Origin: Nymphaea colorata
Taxonomy: Eukaryota > Streptophyta > Magnoliopsida > Nymphaeales > Nymphaeaceae
Length of the DNA stretch: 64,000 nt
Direction: 5' to 3'
Assembly (NCBI RefSeq): GCF_008831285.2
Contig: NC_045145.1
Span: 16,818,040-16,882,039, forward strand
Made by a program: the position numbers and the translations under genes. Below the pieces are notes generated by a model. The model searched no databases. It was not told the DNA's origin and saw nothing but the letters and a program-made list of their open reading frames with translations. Below are positions 34,201 to 46,384 of this stretch, piece after piece (position 1 is the stretch's first letter; every line of letters starts with the position of its first letter).

Positions 34201-37200
34201 ATGGCAGCAACTGCATGGCTCACTAATCATAAATGTAACACTTGGACGGACCTGCAACATAAAATCCCAAACTTCAGAGTTGCTCTGCAAATCTAAAAAT
34301 AGCATTTCAAGAGGCTCATCAATTGTCTCCCTATTCCAGCACCAAGTTATGGTTGCTTTATGGAAAACGAAGCAGTAGATAGGAACAATTAAAAGGATCA
34401 CAACAAGAACCAAGAAATAGTCAGACTTAAACATGAACCCTGCAAATGTCTAATGGTCTTAATCTGAAAGACCCAACAACTAAGTGGAATTAGGAACAAT
34501 GCATTTTAGCGTGCAAGATAAACTATTAGGCAATTCATGTACTTAAATTGTATAAAAAATACATAAGAAATTATTTTTCCTGTACACAAGAGTAATTTTA
34601 TAATTTTTCATATAACAGCATGATTATCAGATTTTATTTAGTATAGTAAAGATGTCGCTTTCTGGTGTTCCCATTCACCATGGACAAAATCAAACCTAAG
34701 TTAAAAGATTAACACATGGCAACCGCAATCAGTAACTCATGCTGTTTGTTAAGTGTATCAATCCAGAACCAAGGTTCTTATTCCAATCCCCGAACCCAAT
34801 AGTTTGAGAAACAGACCCTTCGCTGCCTTGCATCATCTTTATGTGTGTCATTGTACTTCGAAAGATCTGGGCCACTTTCATCAGCTGGATAGATAAAATT
34901 AACTTTCCACTCAACATGGAGAACATTCAACTAGATCAAAGTATTATGCTCGCATCTTTTCATTGCATATGATACCCATGCTTCACAATAAGCATTGGTA
35001 TCAGTATGCTGAAAGATACATACATAACACGGAAACAAGTAATAAGCAACTAGAACATAGTACCCAGAAATATAATGCTTGAGCTGTACGTGCTATAATC
35101 GATTTGTGGAAATCAATCATGTAGTACAGTGTGGATCACTAACATTAATGCCAAAGGTAACAGTATAATAATGAAGTAACAAAGATAAATACAAGGGGAT
35201 GATGATTGTGGATCGCACAAATGACAACCGCTCAACAGTTCAAAAAAATCTCTATTACGATAATGTTGATCTGGCGGTCAATGTGTATGATCATTGACTC
35301 CTGATTAGATTAATATGAAAAAATTCTTTAAACGGATGGTTGTATGTCACACTTCTTCATTCTTGAAAATAAACATATTCATTATCTTTTCAAGAATCCT
35401 GAGACGCAACTAATGAGTTTCATTATCTAATATTTTTGCTGAAGTGGCCAAATCCAGCTTTAAGAATATTGTCATTTTCTTCATGCGCATCAGAAACCAG
35501 CTACAAAAGCCAGAGAATGTTTGTCCTAGCCTTAGTAACAAAACAAGTCGAGCAACAACAAAATATAAACGTCAACCAGGGGCAATGGAATTTATTTTCA
35601 AATTTCCAACAGACTGATTATATCTCCCCCTACAATGCCAATAATTGTCAGGTTCATATTTGTTCAAGGGATATCGTCAAAATCATTAATGCATTCTACA
35701 AACAGGAACCAATTTAAACAGCAGCACTATAGTATGGTGTACAGGAAAAACTGAAACTAAAGTAGCGGCATGTCTAAGGACCCATTCAGTTATCGCCTCT
35801 ATATTTCTTCATCAGGATATGCATATTAATCTAAACAAAATAAAAGGAAAAACAACACCATAAGACACAAGGTGTGTACCCTTTTTCTTGTTATTTCCAT
35901 TAGGCCATGTCTAGACAATTCAGAAATTTTCACCAATGACCGGTCCCTCTCAACAGCTTTCTTGATTTCCTCGTATACCAATCTTTTATTTGCTGCAATA
36001 GACAGAGGAATAATGTGGATAAGCTAAAATACCTTAAAAATTGGAAAATATATTACATATACATATAACATACCATGATTTAGTTAGAGAAATAATTCCC
36101 TGACATTAAGAGCGACATATGTACACTAACAGCTGCATTTTGGATAGAAGAATCATCTTTTCAATCACCATCTAATGTACGTATCATTTCTAAGCATGGA
36201 ATCTAGGTGACCAAATATAAAACAGTTCATACAAAAACCAGAAGTACCATGAAACATAAGCCCAACTAACAAGTTTTCTCATACACATCAATTAACTGAT
36301 CATCCTCTTTCCCCTAAGACAATATAGGAAGGTTTCAGTTCCTGCCCCAATGTAACATGTCATACAATCTAACATTTCAGACAGAAAATAGCCAAAATTT
36401 TCTGTTCCTTGCAAATAGGCTTCCAATAACCTCTGCTTTTTGTTCACCTCATTTTGTGATGCATGTCATCCTTTAGTGATGTATCATAGTGAAGCTCCAT
36501 CCTCATTTCTGAAGTAATCCTCACATCCCCGTCAACATATATCAAGTTCAAGGACGTGCTCTAATATGTTCTGCAGAATGTCTAACTTTTCTTCTTAAAA
36601 GGTTCTCACCTTCTTTTAATTTATTCTTAATTATTCCAGCTGTGCAGTTTCCTCAAGAATCAGGGGACAAATCATCACAGATGCCCTTAAGAAACGGTAT
36701 ATGTTGGAAGGAGTGGACCATAAACCAACTCTAATGACAAGACCCAGGGTAACCTGTTGGCTGTTGATTCTAGCATGAATTAAACAAGAAGTTGGAGACT
36801 GGTCTTAAAGCTGCAAAATATCAGATATGGGTTTGTCAAGCAGAAGTAGGCAAGCATGAATTGGTTGTCCCATAAGTAAAAAATTGGATAATGAAAAAAA
36901 AACTCTCAACTGTACAAGTACTTTCTTATCCATGTTTTGCCAAGGATTCATTGAGGTCTTTCATAACTCGGAAAAGCTTTATCCTGACCAAGGGTCTGAG
37001 TCACATTTATAGGATCACATCATTTAGCAGTAGCAAGCCATCAAAGAAGAGAGTGATAAAAATAACAATTTAAACAGTTAAAAAGCAGAAAACATTCTGG
37101 ACGGGGGAAGCTATTTCATGACAAAGTAATCACACAGTCAGCTTGGACTTCGAGCAGAGATTGCAAAGCTTACATTCATCAAGCATATCAATAAAATCAA

Positions 37201-40200
37201 CGACAATAATGCCACCAATATCCCTGAGACGTAACTCCCTTGCAATCTGCAATACAAGGATGTTTAGATATCCTTCACCTTTCTCATGTTACACATTACT
37301 ATAGCATTCCAAAGATGAAGATGCCAGCAAACTTTTATCATAGGAACAGCTCTAATGCATAAAATGAAAAGAGATCCAGATTGATAATAAATTACTGGAC
37401 AAGTATGAAAAACCAAGGTAAAAATATGCCACAAAATGCAAATGGAGAATCAATACCAAAAAGCATTATGGACATGCCTCTGGCCCGCATTATGGACATG
37501 CCTCTGGCCCACATATCATGGATTCACTGAGTGTACTTAAACCTGTTTATTCATTATCAAGTTTGATACAATAGTTTGGACCGTTTTAACATGGGCATGA
37601 CTACATATTGTGGTTCTCCAGTTCACATCGACCAATTAGAATCTTAAAAGCCATTCTTTTCAATGCTTTTCAATAGTTCTTTCTGTTTCATCCACCCAAA
37701 GATTTATTATTAGGCAGAGATTTACACAGCTTAAAATTTAGTTATGTCTTAATATAAGATTTTAATAATTTAATCATAATAAAGGCTTATCTAATTAAAA
37801 TTAAACACATGGTTGTTCAAATAATCTAAAGGACAAAAGCACTACTCAATTGGACCTACATATTTCATACTTTTTACCCAGCAAGACAAGAAAATGTTGA
37901 TTTTCACAAAATTTTTACAAATAGCAAGTCAAGCTTACTGCTCAGGACACTCAGCAGAAAGTAATAATAAATTGCCGTACAGATCGGAAGAAATCTCATT
38001 GTATTTTAATGTTACAAGTCCATGCAAACTGATAGTGTTCAACAGACCTGCCTTGCTGCAACAAGATTAACATCAAGGATAGCTTGTTGTTGTGATGTCC
38101 CATGACCAAGCATCCCGTGGCCCCCATTCACATCAATTGAAACTAAGGCCTCAGTTTGCTCAATGACTAGCGAGCCTCCATTTGGAAGTGGAACCCTGCA
38201 TGGTGAAAAACGCAATAAACAGCAGACTCAGATGCACTAACGCTATAAAAAATATTTTAAATCCAGCTGCTTGACTGAAATGAATTGGTAGGAAACAGCA
38301 CATACAGGCTATGCACATAGACACGTGCACATGTACATCAAAATAATAACCTCGCAGAAGGTGTACACTTTCTGCGAGTAACATCAAATTCAGTATGAAG
38401 CAGATAAAGCTACAGAATTTCTTTTTCGTTGAAGCATCTCAGAATCTTTGTAATAGCATGCAGTAGGATTCAGTGCATCAACTATACATCAATGTGTTGA
38501 TGAATAGCTAAATGGACTAACAGCATTTAGAACTATCTTTTCATGTGCTTTCACCCATTATAAAACCCATTTTGTCAAAACTGTGACCACCACAAGAGAC
38601 ATTGAAATCAAAGCTGAAAGCAATCAGTAAATGAAATTTTAGAGGATTTAAAAGTATCATGAAAGTGAGAAGAGGTATCAGGAATTGCTTGACAGAACAC
38701 AAAATTCTACATGCAGAAAAACGAAATCACCAAAAATGTTGAGATTTCCAAGGAAGAATTTTCTAGAACATGGACATAAGATTCCATAGACAATGCAGAT
38801 ATCAAATACTGAAACCAAAAAGTCACAATTTCATACGGAGAACTCATGATTTCAATGAAGGAAACATGATTCACACATCATAAGAATCCTAATCTTTTTA
38901 AGGGAATCCAAATCATGGGAAGCAGAATTCTGAATGGTCGGGAACAATAGTGATTGCCTGTTTATGCTCTTCCCCAACAATCACGATTCCAACCTGGAAG
39001 TGGAATATCTAATCCCCAGTAAAATCCTTTTCGTCTTGAAAGGATGTAATAATATGCATGCTAAATGACAACCAGGTCTTCAACAGCAGGAACCGCCAAA
39101 AAATTGGAGAACTATGTGTGCTCAACAATATAAAGTTATTAATCTAAAAAATTTCCATTAACAGGATATAAATGTGCCTTTATCATATGAATATGATGAA
39201 CACTTTTAGGCCAAGATGAGTAACACAATATGTAGTTGAATAGCAATACAGAAGTACTATCTCCATGACCCAAAGAAAGAAATAAAAAGGATCGGTATGG
39301 AAAGCTGTACCTAAAGCGAACACAAAGGTGTCAAGCACAGGTATGGTTTCTAACCTTTTACTCAGGATATTGTTGATCTCCTCTTCAATACCATATTCAT
39401 CAAATATAGGAACTTTTTTGGTATATAACTCAACTCTTCCGCACAGATCTGGAGCAACTTCTTGAAGATAACTAGCAACCTGAACAAAAAGTTCTCCCTT
39501 AAGAAGTCAAGTCTATTCAATTTTGACATGATTCAAGGAACATGAAAAACATCTCAACCATATATATGACTTTAACCAGACAAAAACCAAGTATTTGGTG
39601 ATTCATAAGGACAATAGCAAAGTTACAATAGTGGACCATCAAGAGGCTGTCAAGGCCACAAATTTCATTTAAGATATGACAACCCAGGGTTGGGTTTCAT
39701 GAGATAATAGATCCAGTTATTTTACTGAACATAAATTAAACTACATTCACATGAGAACAAGTCATTCTTAAAGTCTCATTTGATTTTCCGTATTAGTTTC
39801 CACAAAACAAAATTTGGTCCTCCAAGTTTGAACATGAGAAATAGAAGTCAAGAAGTACATTGTAAAATTTATGATGGCCATGAGCTTGTCTCAAGTAAGC
39901 AACTTCAAGAAGCCAGCCATAAGCAAACCAACAAATCTCAAGTTTACTTACCTCATGATATGTCCGGGGAGAATCAACAACCATGCTGCTGACCTAAGTT
40001 ACCACATTCTGCAGTCAGATCAATGAAACTAAACTAAAAGAAACAACTAACAATTTAAGTGGTTCACCTTCTCATTGAAATAATCTTGCACAACAGATAA
40101 TGTTTGACCGATTGCTCTGTGTAAAATGACAGGGACTGCACCATCAACCCCCTCATCAGCAGCAAGAACAGCAGCTTGTGCATGTTCAACTATATCTTTC

Positions 40201-43200
40201 CATGTAGAAAGCAAACCCTCCAGGTCCTTTTGCAATTCCTCCAATGAATGTCCAGCTGCAACAGTTCTTACAGTTAATCCAAAACCAGGAGGCTGCAGTG
40301 TTTTAGCAATGAGTTTCAACCGTGTCCTTTCAAGTCCTGATATCTTCTTTGAAACCCCAATTCTTGCACAACGAGTGCTCAACACCTGCAACAGAGGTTA
40401 TACCTTCAGAACAAAAATAGCTCCTAACATTTGTAAAGAAAGCATGCAGTAAGTGAGTCAGTGAGTGACAGAGAGAGAAAGCAAGAGAGTTTTCCTATTA
40501 GGTCTACATATAACAACAGATTGATCCAGAAAAAAACATCCAGAACACCTAAACCTATTATTATCTGACAAACTTATATCTGGAGTAGATTTCATCACCA
40601 AAAGGACAGAAGAAACCATCATAGAGATTTTTTCAAATCCATCAGTGCTGGTACATAACCCAGAATTTCACCATCTACTGCACCATTCTAGTTCTTGAAG
40701 ACTACGCATTATGTGGTACCTTTTTGTTGAACAAATAAAAGAAAAAAAATTATTACAGGAATAACTAAGGACCATGTGACAATTTATGCCTGTTCATCGG
40801 CTTCATCTTCATCCCTTGCATGTGTGAAGTCATAGGCTTGTTAGTAATTTAGTATGCCAAACATAATCAAATCAACTGAGCCATCCCCATGTTCTGCAAG
40901 TAACAAGACAGTAGTGGTGATTTATCAGAACCATTTTTTCTTTACAATCATGCATGAAATATAAACCACCTGCAAATTGTCAATTGCAAATTTGCAATTG
41001 TAGGTTTACATCATCATATACTTTCGATCCTGATATTTAGTGTGTATCATCCCCTCCACTAACCAAATCAGAGTACACAAAATTTCTTTGGTCTAACAAG
41101 CTAGTACATTATTCCAAGTAATTAACACATTTCAAACATTTATTTTGAATTTGAAAAACCACTTCATTAGTAATAATGTCCTCAAACAGAACTTGACTTG
41201 TATAATGCCTTTTTACTAATTAGTATCCAGTTAACAAATGCTATAAATAATTGGGAACAGAATGCGCTCTCAAAACGCTTATACTAGCTAAACTAATGAT
41301 GTACAAGTTCAAGATAATGTGCCCGCAAGTGTTAACCAAAACTTACCCAGAATCTGCTTCTTAAGTTTGGATAAGCAGATAGAGCAGGACCTTTCGTACC
41401 AAGCTCCTCTTTGATAACTTGCACAATCACTTTGGTGCCTTTCTGAACATTCCTCCACTTATTAGAAGCAAAATTGTCATTCAATGGATTCATTACCTTA
41501 GCTGGTGCAGCATGATGAGACTGTGTAACCTCATCACAATTATGTGATGCTAGAACTGGAAGTTCACTAGCGAGTTCAGTCTCTACATGCTGAACATTCC
41601 CCCCAAAACAGTCTTCCAATTCAGGCTCGCCAAGGGATCCACCAGTCCAAGTATCTGTACCTGCAATTCTTTTCCACTTCAAGGAGTCTGAAGTCTCAAG
41701 CTCATCTTCTTCATCTTCCTGCTCCTCAGGATCTTCATGCAGCAAAGAGCCATGCTGAAGCTCCATCTCTGAGAAATCATCTACACCATCAAAAGAACAC
41801 AAATAAAAAACTTAGCATTTCCTATACACCTATTTACTTAAAACTTTGCATCTGCAGTGGCATAAGTTGCACGACTATTACCTTCAGTCCCTTTATCTGT
41901 ACAACGGAATGGAGGGTAGACATATGGCTCCCTGCTTAGCTTTATTTCCATAAGTGAAGGTCGGGAAGTACCAATATCCACAAAAGCACCACCCATATGG
42001 GGAACAAGTTTTGTAACCACACCAAGATAAACACTACCACACTGTACATTATTTTTTACTGGTTCTAGTAACAATTCAACCAGTTTTTCATCTTCTAAAA
42101 TGGCTACTCTTTGCATAGTACAAATGGAAGAATTGATCAATATAACAGTATTGACAAACTGCACAATCTGAGTTGGTTTACTTTCTTTTCTAACTGCCTC
42201 TTTTTCTGTATTGCCAGCCACTCCATCATCAGGAAACTCAAGGAGGTCACATTCTCCAGAGACTTGATCAGTTACTTTATCACCCACTAAATCACGAAAC
42301 ACAGCAGGGAGCTGAATGAACCATGGCTCCTCAACAAACAGACCATCCACAAAAGAATATTTATCCAACCTTCTTTCTGAATGAATACTGTCACCTGACC
42401 CTTCATTATCAGTGGTGTATGCCTTGTTCAAATCAGGAATATAATCTGAACATGCATGCCATTCTTCACCATCAAACTTAAGACTTTCCAAAATGCTCCA
42501 ACTACCTGTCAAACGACTGGAACCATTTAAATGTTCAGACCTGTACAGACAAGAAAGATCTATGATATACTTTGAATGCTTGGTTAAATTACCTGTACTT
42601 GGCAAAAGAGATTGATCCAATTCTGTGGGCAACTGAATATCATCGAGTTCCCTGAGCCATGATCCCCACATAAGAGCTGGAAACCTGTCACTTCTAGCTT
42701 CCATCCAAGAGTCATTAACCATGATCTTGCCATGTGTGGCACTGCAGTGTTGCGGTACAGACAAGGAAAACTCAGGTCCTGGTTTCCAAACAACATCAGA
42801 AAAGTTGGATTTTGCTTCTTTGGTGAAATAACTGTATCTCAAGTTTAGACCACAAGGAACCTGCAAGAATGTGCAATCAAATGAAACAGAAAACCACAAT
42901 CAGAAAGCATATGAGTTGCATGAGAAATACCATGCCCTTATAAAACCATGTATCTTGGAAAGCTTTTGGGATACATGCAATATTAGAACGGTCATCTTGC
43001 TATTTTAGTTTTTAAGGATCGGCCAGGATCTCACAGCATGATATTATTCAGGCAAAAGAAAAGAATGAGAAATATACATGCTTGTGACTCAGAAAAATAT
43101 GAGTACATTACCGCATGAACGAACAAATATTTTACGGCATGATTGCTAAACATAATTAATGCAATAGCTGGCATAAAATCAATTTTGGAGATACGCAATA

Positions 43201-46200
43201 CATCCATGTGTATGAGTATACTGTGTATTTGGCATTGACAAATTTATGGGCATGCGAGCCTAAAGGTTAAATGTGCCTTATACAGCTTATGTCACTTTGC
43301 ATAACCAATTTCCAGTGGACTTTGCTTTGAGATCGTTAAAACAATACTGGATATGCCATTTGTTCAACTGTAAACAAGCAACACTCAGTAACTCATGGAA
43401 CATATCTCGCTTGCACCTCTATTTCCATCATCCACAAGCAGGGTTGATCTTCACAAGGAGACATTGCAATAGCCAATTTCGGATCCCAGCTGCCTAAGGC
43501 TAAACAATCACCAGATACATACAAAAGATGGCCTTCAGATACATAAGCCTCTATGCTCCATAGTACTTTACAGAGTCCATACCCTGCACCATCACTACCT
43601 AGAACATCAATTCACATAAAAAATGTTCAGCACTCTAGAATACTAAGCTTTAGGACATCAAAGAACATTAATTTGCAACACTTCCATAAAATATGGCATT
43701 ACATTAGACCAGATCCCATAGACATCATGCATAATAAACAAATCAAACACGAAACACAAATCATACCCAATGCATAAATGTCAATTTTTTTACCAAAAAT
43801 ACTTTAAAAAAAAACTGCATCAAATTCTAGGAACTGGGTCAGTGATACAGAAGGCGAAGCGACTAAGGGACAAGTTAAATTCTGTAATCTCAGAGTAGTC
43901 AAGAAATAGTAGCGACAAGAAAACATGTCTGTGTGTGTGAGAGAGGAATTTGTGAACCATGAAACCACATTGCAGCACAGAATCTTGTTTGCATGGGTAT
44001 GACCACCAGATATCGGATCAGCTCATATAAGTGTTTAAAATGATTAACATATCGTCATTAGTAGGAATGTAGTATTAATCACCTTGAACACATCACATAA
44101 CTCAAACACCAGATGGGAAAAGCAAATTATCCACGATTCACAAATATGAAGCAGTACAATATAACCCTAAATTCTAAAAATTGTACTGCAACAGTAACAC
44201 ATTAGTAGAATCTAAGGATTCTTTTCTTTACTGGTTAGATTTATGTAAGTAAAGAGAGTACCACCATCAGAAATGGTGATCCAATACCAAAGAATGCTTT
44301 CACATGTATTCATATATGTGCATGCATTGAATAAACGAGTAGAACTTATTGAGAAAGGATAACTTGGTGTGGTGAGCATAAACAGCGAAAAGGAACTGTT
44401 AGTACCCACACATTATAATAATATATCAACTGATACGATTTATAAGCAGGTAGAATATTCTGAGAAAGGATGACTTGATGTGGTGGGTGTATGTAGAGGC
44501 AGGGTGAGAAAAGGAATTGTTGGTCCCAAGCATTATTGTAAAATACTAACTGGCTTACCATTTTCTTTGCATAAAATTTCACGGAACTCCAACTATGTCG
44601 AAAAATTACTAGTAAATTAATTTTATGGTTTTACACAGGATATTTAAATCCTTTCTGATTAGATGGATAAAAAAGAACGTGTTTGAAGATGGTCATTGCA
44701 CTTTCGAAGAATGCAAGTACAAAAACGGTAAACATAAAGAGAAACAAGAAGAAAAGAAAAAAGTCACTCCCACTTGCATAAGGAATGCAATCACAAGCAA
44801 AAGATACCAAGTCTCAAAAGACACCAAGTCTCAAATGGAAGACAATTTTTCTTTCAACCATCGAAAGTTCCATTCATTAAGCAGTTTTTCATTAAACAGT
44901 AGTCCAATTGGAAATCCAGACAAATCAAATTAAGTTCATATGGTCAGTAGGCAATTGAGTAATCTACTGTTTAATGAGGTGGGAGGAATGAAGATTAGAT
45001 ATTAAAATTTGACCTAAGCATCAAGTCTTCAGTATTTACAACACAAACCTGTGCATAGAAGTTGAGAATCACGAAAAAACATAGTTTGACGCTTTGAGCT
45101 CAAGAATGTGTTACCTTTTCGTGCTAATGTCAAGGGAGCCCTAAAATAATGCTGAACAGTCTCTTTACAGAAAGAGGTTTTAGGAAAATTCTGCAAGGGT
45201 CCTCGATGGTACCAATACCTGCCAAATAAGAAGAAACTTTCAGACCCAGTTTTTTTATATTTTCCATATTCTTACCTCTTCTTCGGTTGGTTATGGCCAA
45301 GGTTTTCATAGTCTTATACAATGAAAATGCTGGTTCCGAGCATAACTTTAAAAAACTACTGATCATGGCAATCCTTTGAATGGGAATCCTCCACTTTACA
45401 TATTGCATCCGGCCTACTGCAGTTGCAATTCTATACAATGTAGGGACATCAGGGAGCTCGAGCATAGGGTATAGGAAGTCTGATTCACGACTATGATTTT
45501 GGCAAGAAAAAAAAAATCCACATGCATGTAAGTGGACTAAATCCTCGGTTGTACATGTAAACATCAACTTCTTTTAATTGGTCAAAGGTTAAAAAAAAAA
45601 AGTAAAAACAAAGCTCCTGACATTTAGTTAATGTCTTTCATGCACATTAACTTTCGAACAACTCAACCCAGTCCCACTCTGCAAACTAAGAAAACAAAAA
45701 TGTATGAACCAGATAGACGCATAAACAGATATCATTTCAAATGGAAGCAGTAATTTCGTTATGTCAACAGAAAATGTTTGACAGAACTCATGCCATGCAT
45801 CTCCTGGGTTTTCTTTCATCATTTTCATATTTAAAGTTCGTGTGTAAGACCTTAAACATCACCCTTGCTCGTGTTTGCATTACATTTGCTAGAATTACCA
45901 GACGCCTTCTGCGTTCCATGTTGAAATCATCAACTGGAACATCGTTGGTACAGACAAACCACACGAGTGGAAATTATAGTAATCTTCTTAATCCACCGAA
46001 AAATAAAAATCACATAGACCTATTGAACAACAGCCTGTACTAACTAAAAATCTTGTTCTCTCACAAGCACCCCATTCTCATCAAACAAGAACTGCTACAT
46101 ATTCATGCCAACCCCTTCATCGTACATTTCGCTACAATGCATAAAATAAAGCAAAATATCAATCACCCGAAAGCTAACGAAACAATAGAACACTCAAACG

Positions 46201-46340
46201 AAAGAATTAAGGAACTCACGGAGAGGAGGAGTTCGGCAACGAAAACCTCCCCCAGCACCAAAGGCTCGCTCGCCGAGGGATGCACCCCAGAGCAAAGCGG
46301 GGAGGGAAAGCTTCAATAACCTCCATGGATGTGCAGTCAT
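31286..46340 (-). CDS. RNE: Chloroplast ribonuclease E/G-like protein
   Basis: Minus-strand exons from the 5' end: 46340-46220, 45162-45049, 43583-43417, 42860-41882, 41780-41347, 40385-40068, 39993-39952, 39479-39355, 38195-38048, 37246-37174, 35992-35880, 34251-34132, 32618-32463, 31465-31286; the sum is 3090 nt, 1029 residues. The Arabidopsis protein has about 1000. A basic N-terminus of about 75 residues is a likely plastid transit peptide. Residues about 80-165 are a CBM20-like domain (LYVSGDCLALGSWDP). The S1 domain begins near residue 375 (VQCGSVYLGV at 406), with an acidic insertion near 460-540. The catalytic DNase-I-like part has the two expected acidic sites, D788 in VSIDVNGG and D833 in IVVDFIDM. 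The Zn-link is C891-x2-C894 (EPCSCCHGTG). The enzyme cleaves plastid polycistronic RNA. Exon 2 is the least conserved; its acceptor was chosen because it alone keeps the frame. Confidence 0.92.
37463..37510. repeat. 24-bp tandem duplication in RNE intron
   Basis: GCATTATGGACATGCCTCTG begins at 37463 and again at 37487, a perfect two-copy repeat of 24 bases in the intron between exons 9 and 10 of RNE. Confidence 0.9.
44339..44560. repeat. 111-bp diverged tandem duplication in RNE intron 2
   Basis: GTAGAACTTATTGAGAAAGG at 44339 and GTAGAATATTCTGAGAAAGG at 44450 start two diverged units that both continue with GGTGTGGTGAG-like or GATGTGGTGGG-like, GAAAAGGAA and CCCA-CATTAT blocks. The period is 111 bases. 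Confidence 0.75.
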
Positions 46341-46384
46341 AGCAAACTGCCTAACAGGCAGAGGAACTCACCCGCCGAGCCCAT
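46337..46384 (-). promoter_or_regulatory. uORF overlapping the RNE start codon
   Basis: Upstream of the RNE ATG, a 15-codon frame starts at 46384 (MGSAGEFLCLLGSLL) and ends at 46337. Its TGA overlaps the main start as ATGA. If the transcript includes this ATG, RNE translation would depend on leaky scanning or reinitiation. Transcript start is unknown. Confidence 0.45.

Noticed and set aside
45130-45567. 145-codon minus-strand open frame within the RNE gene
   Set aside because: It overlaps RNE exon 2 in a frame that cannot connect exons 1 and 3. It has no recognised domain and is explained as intron read-through plus a shadow.
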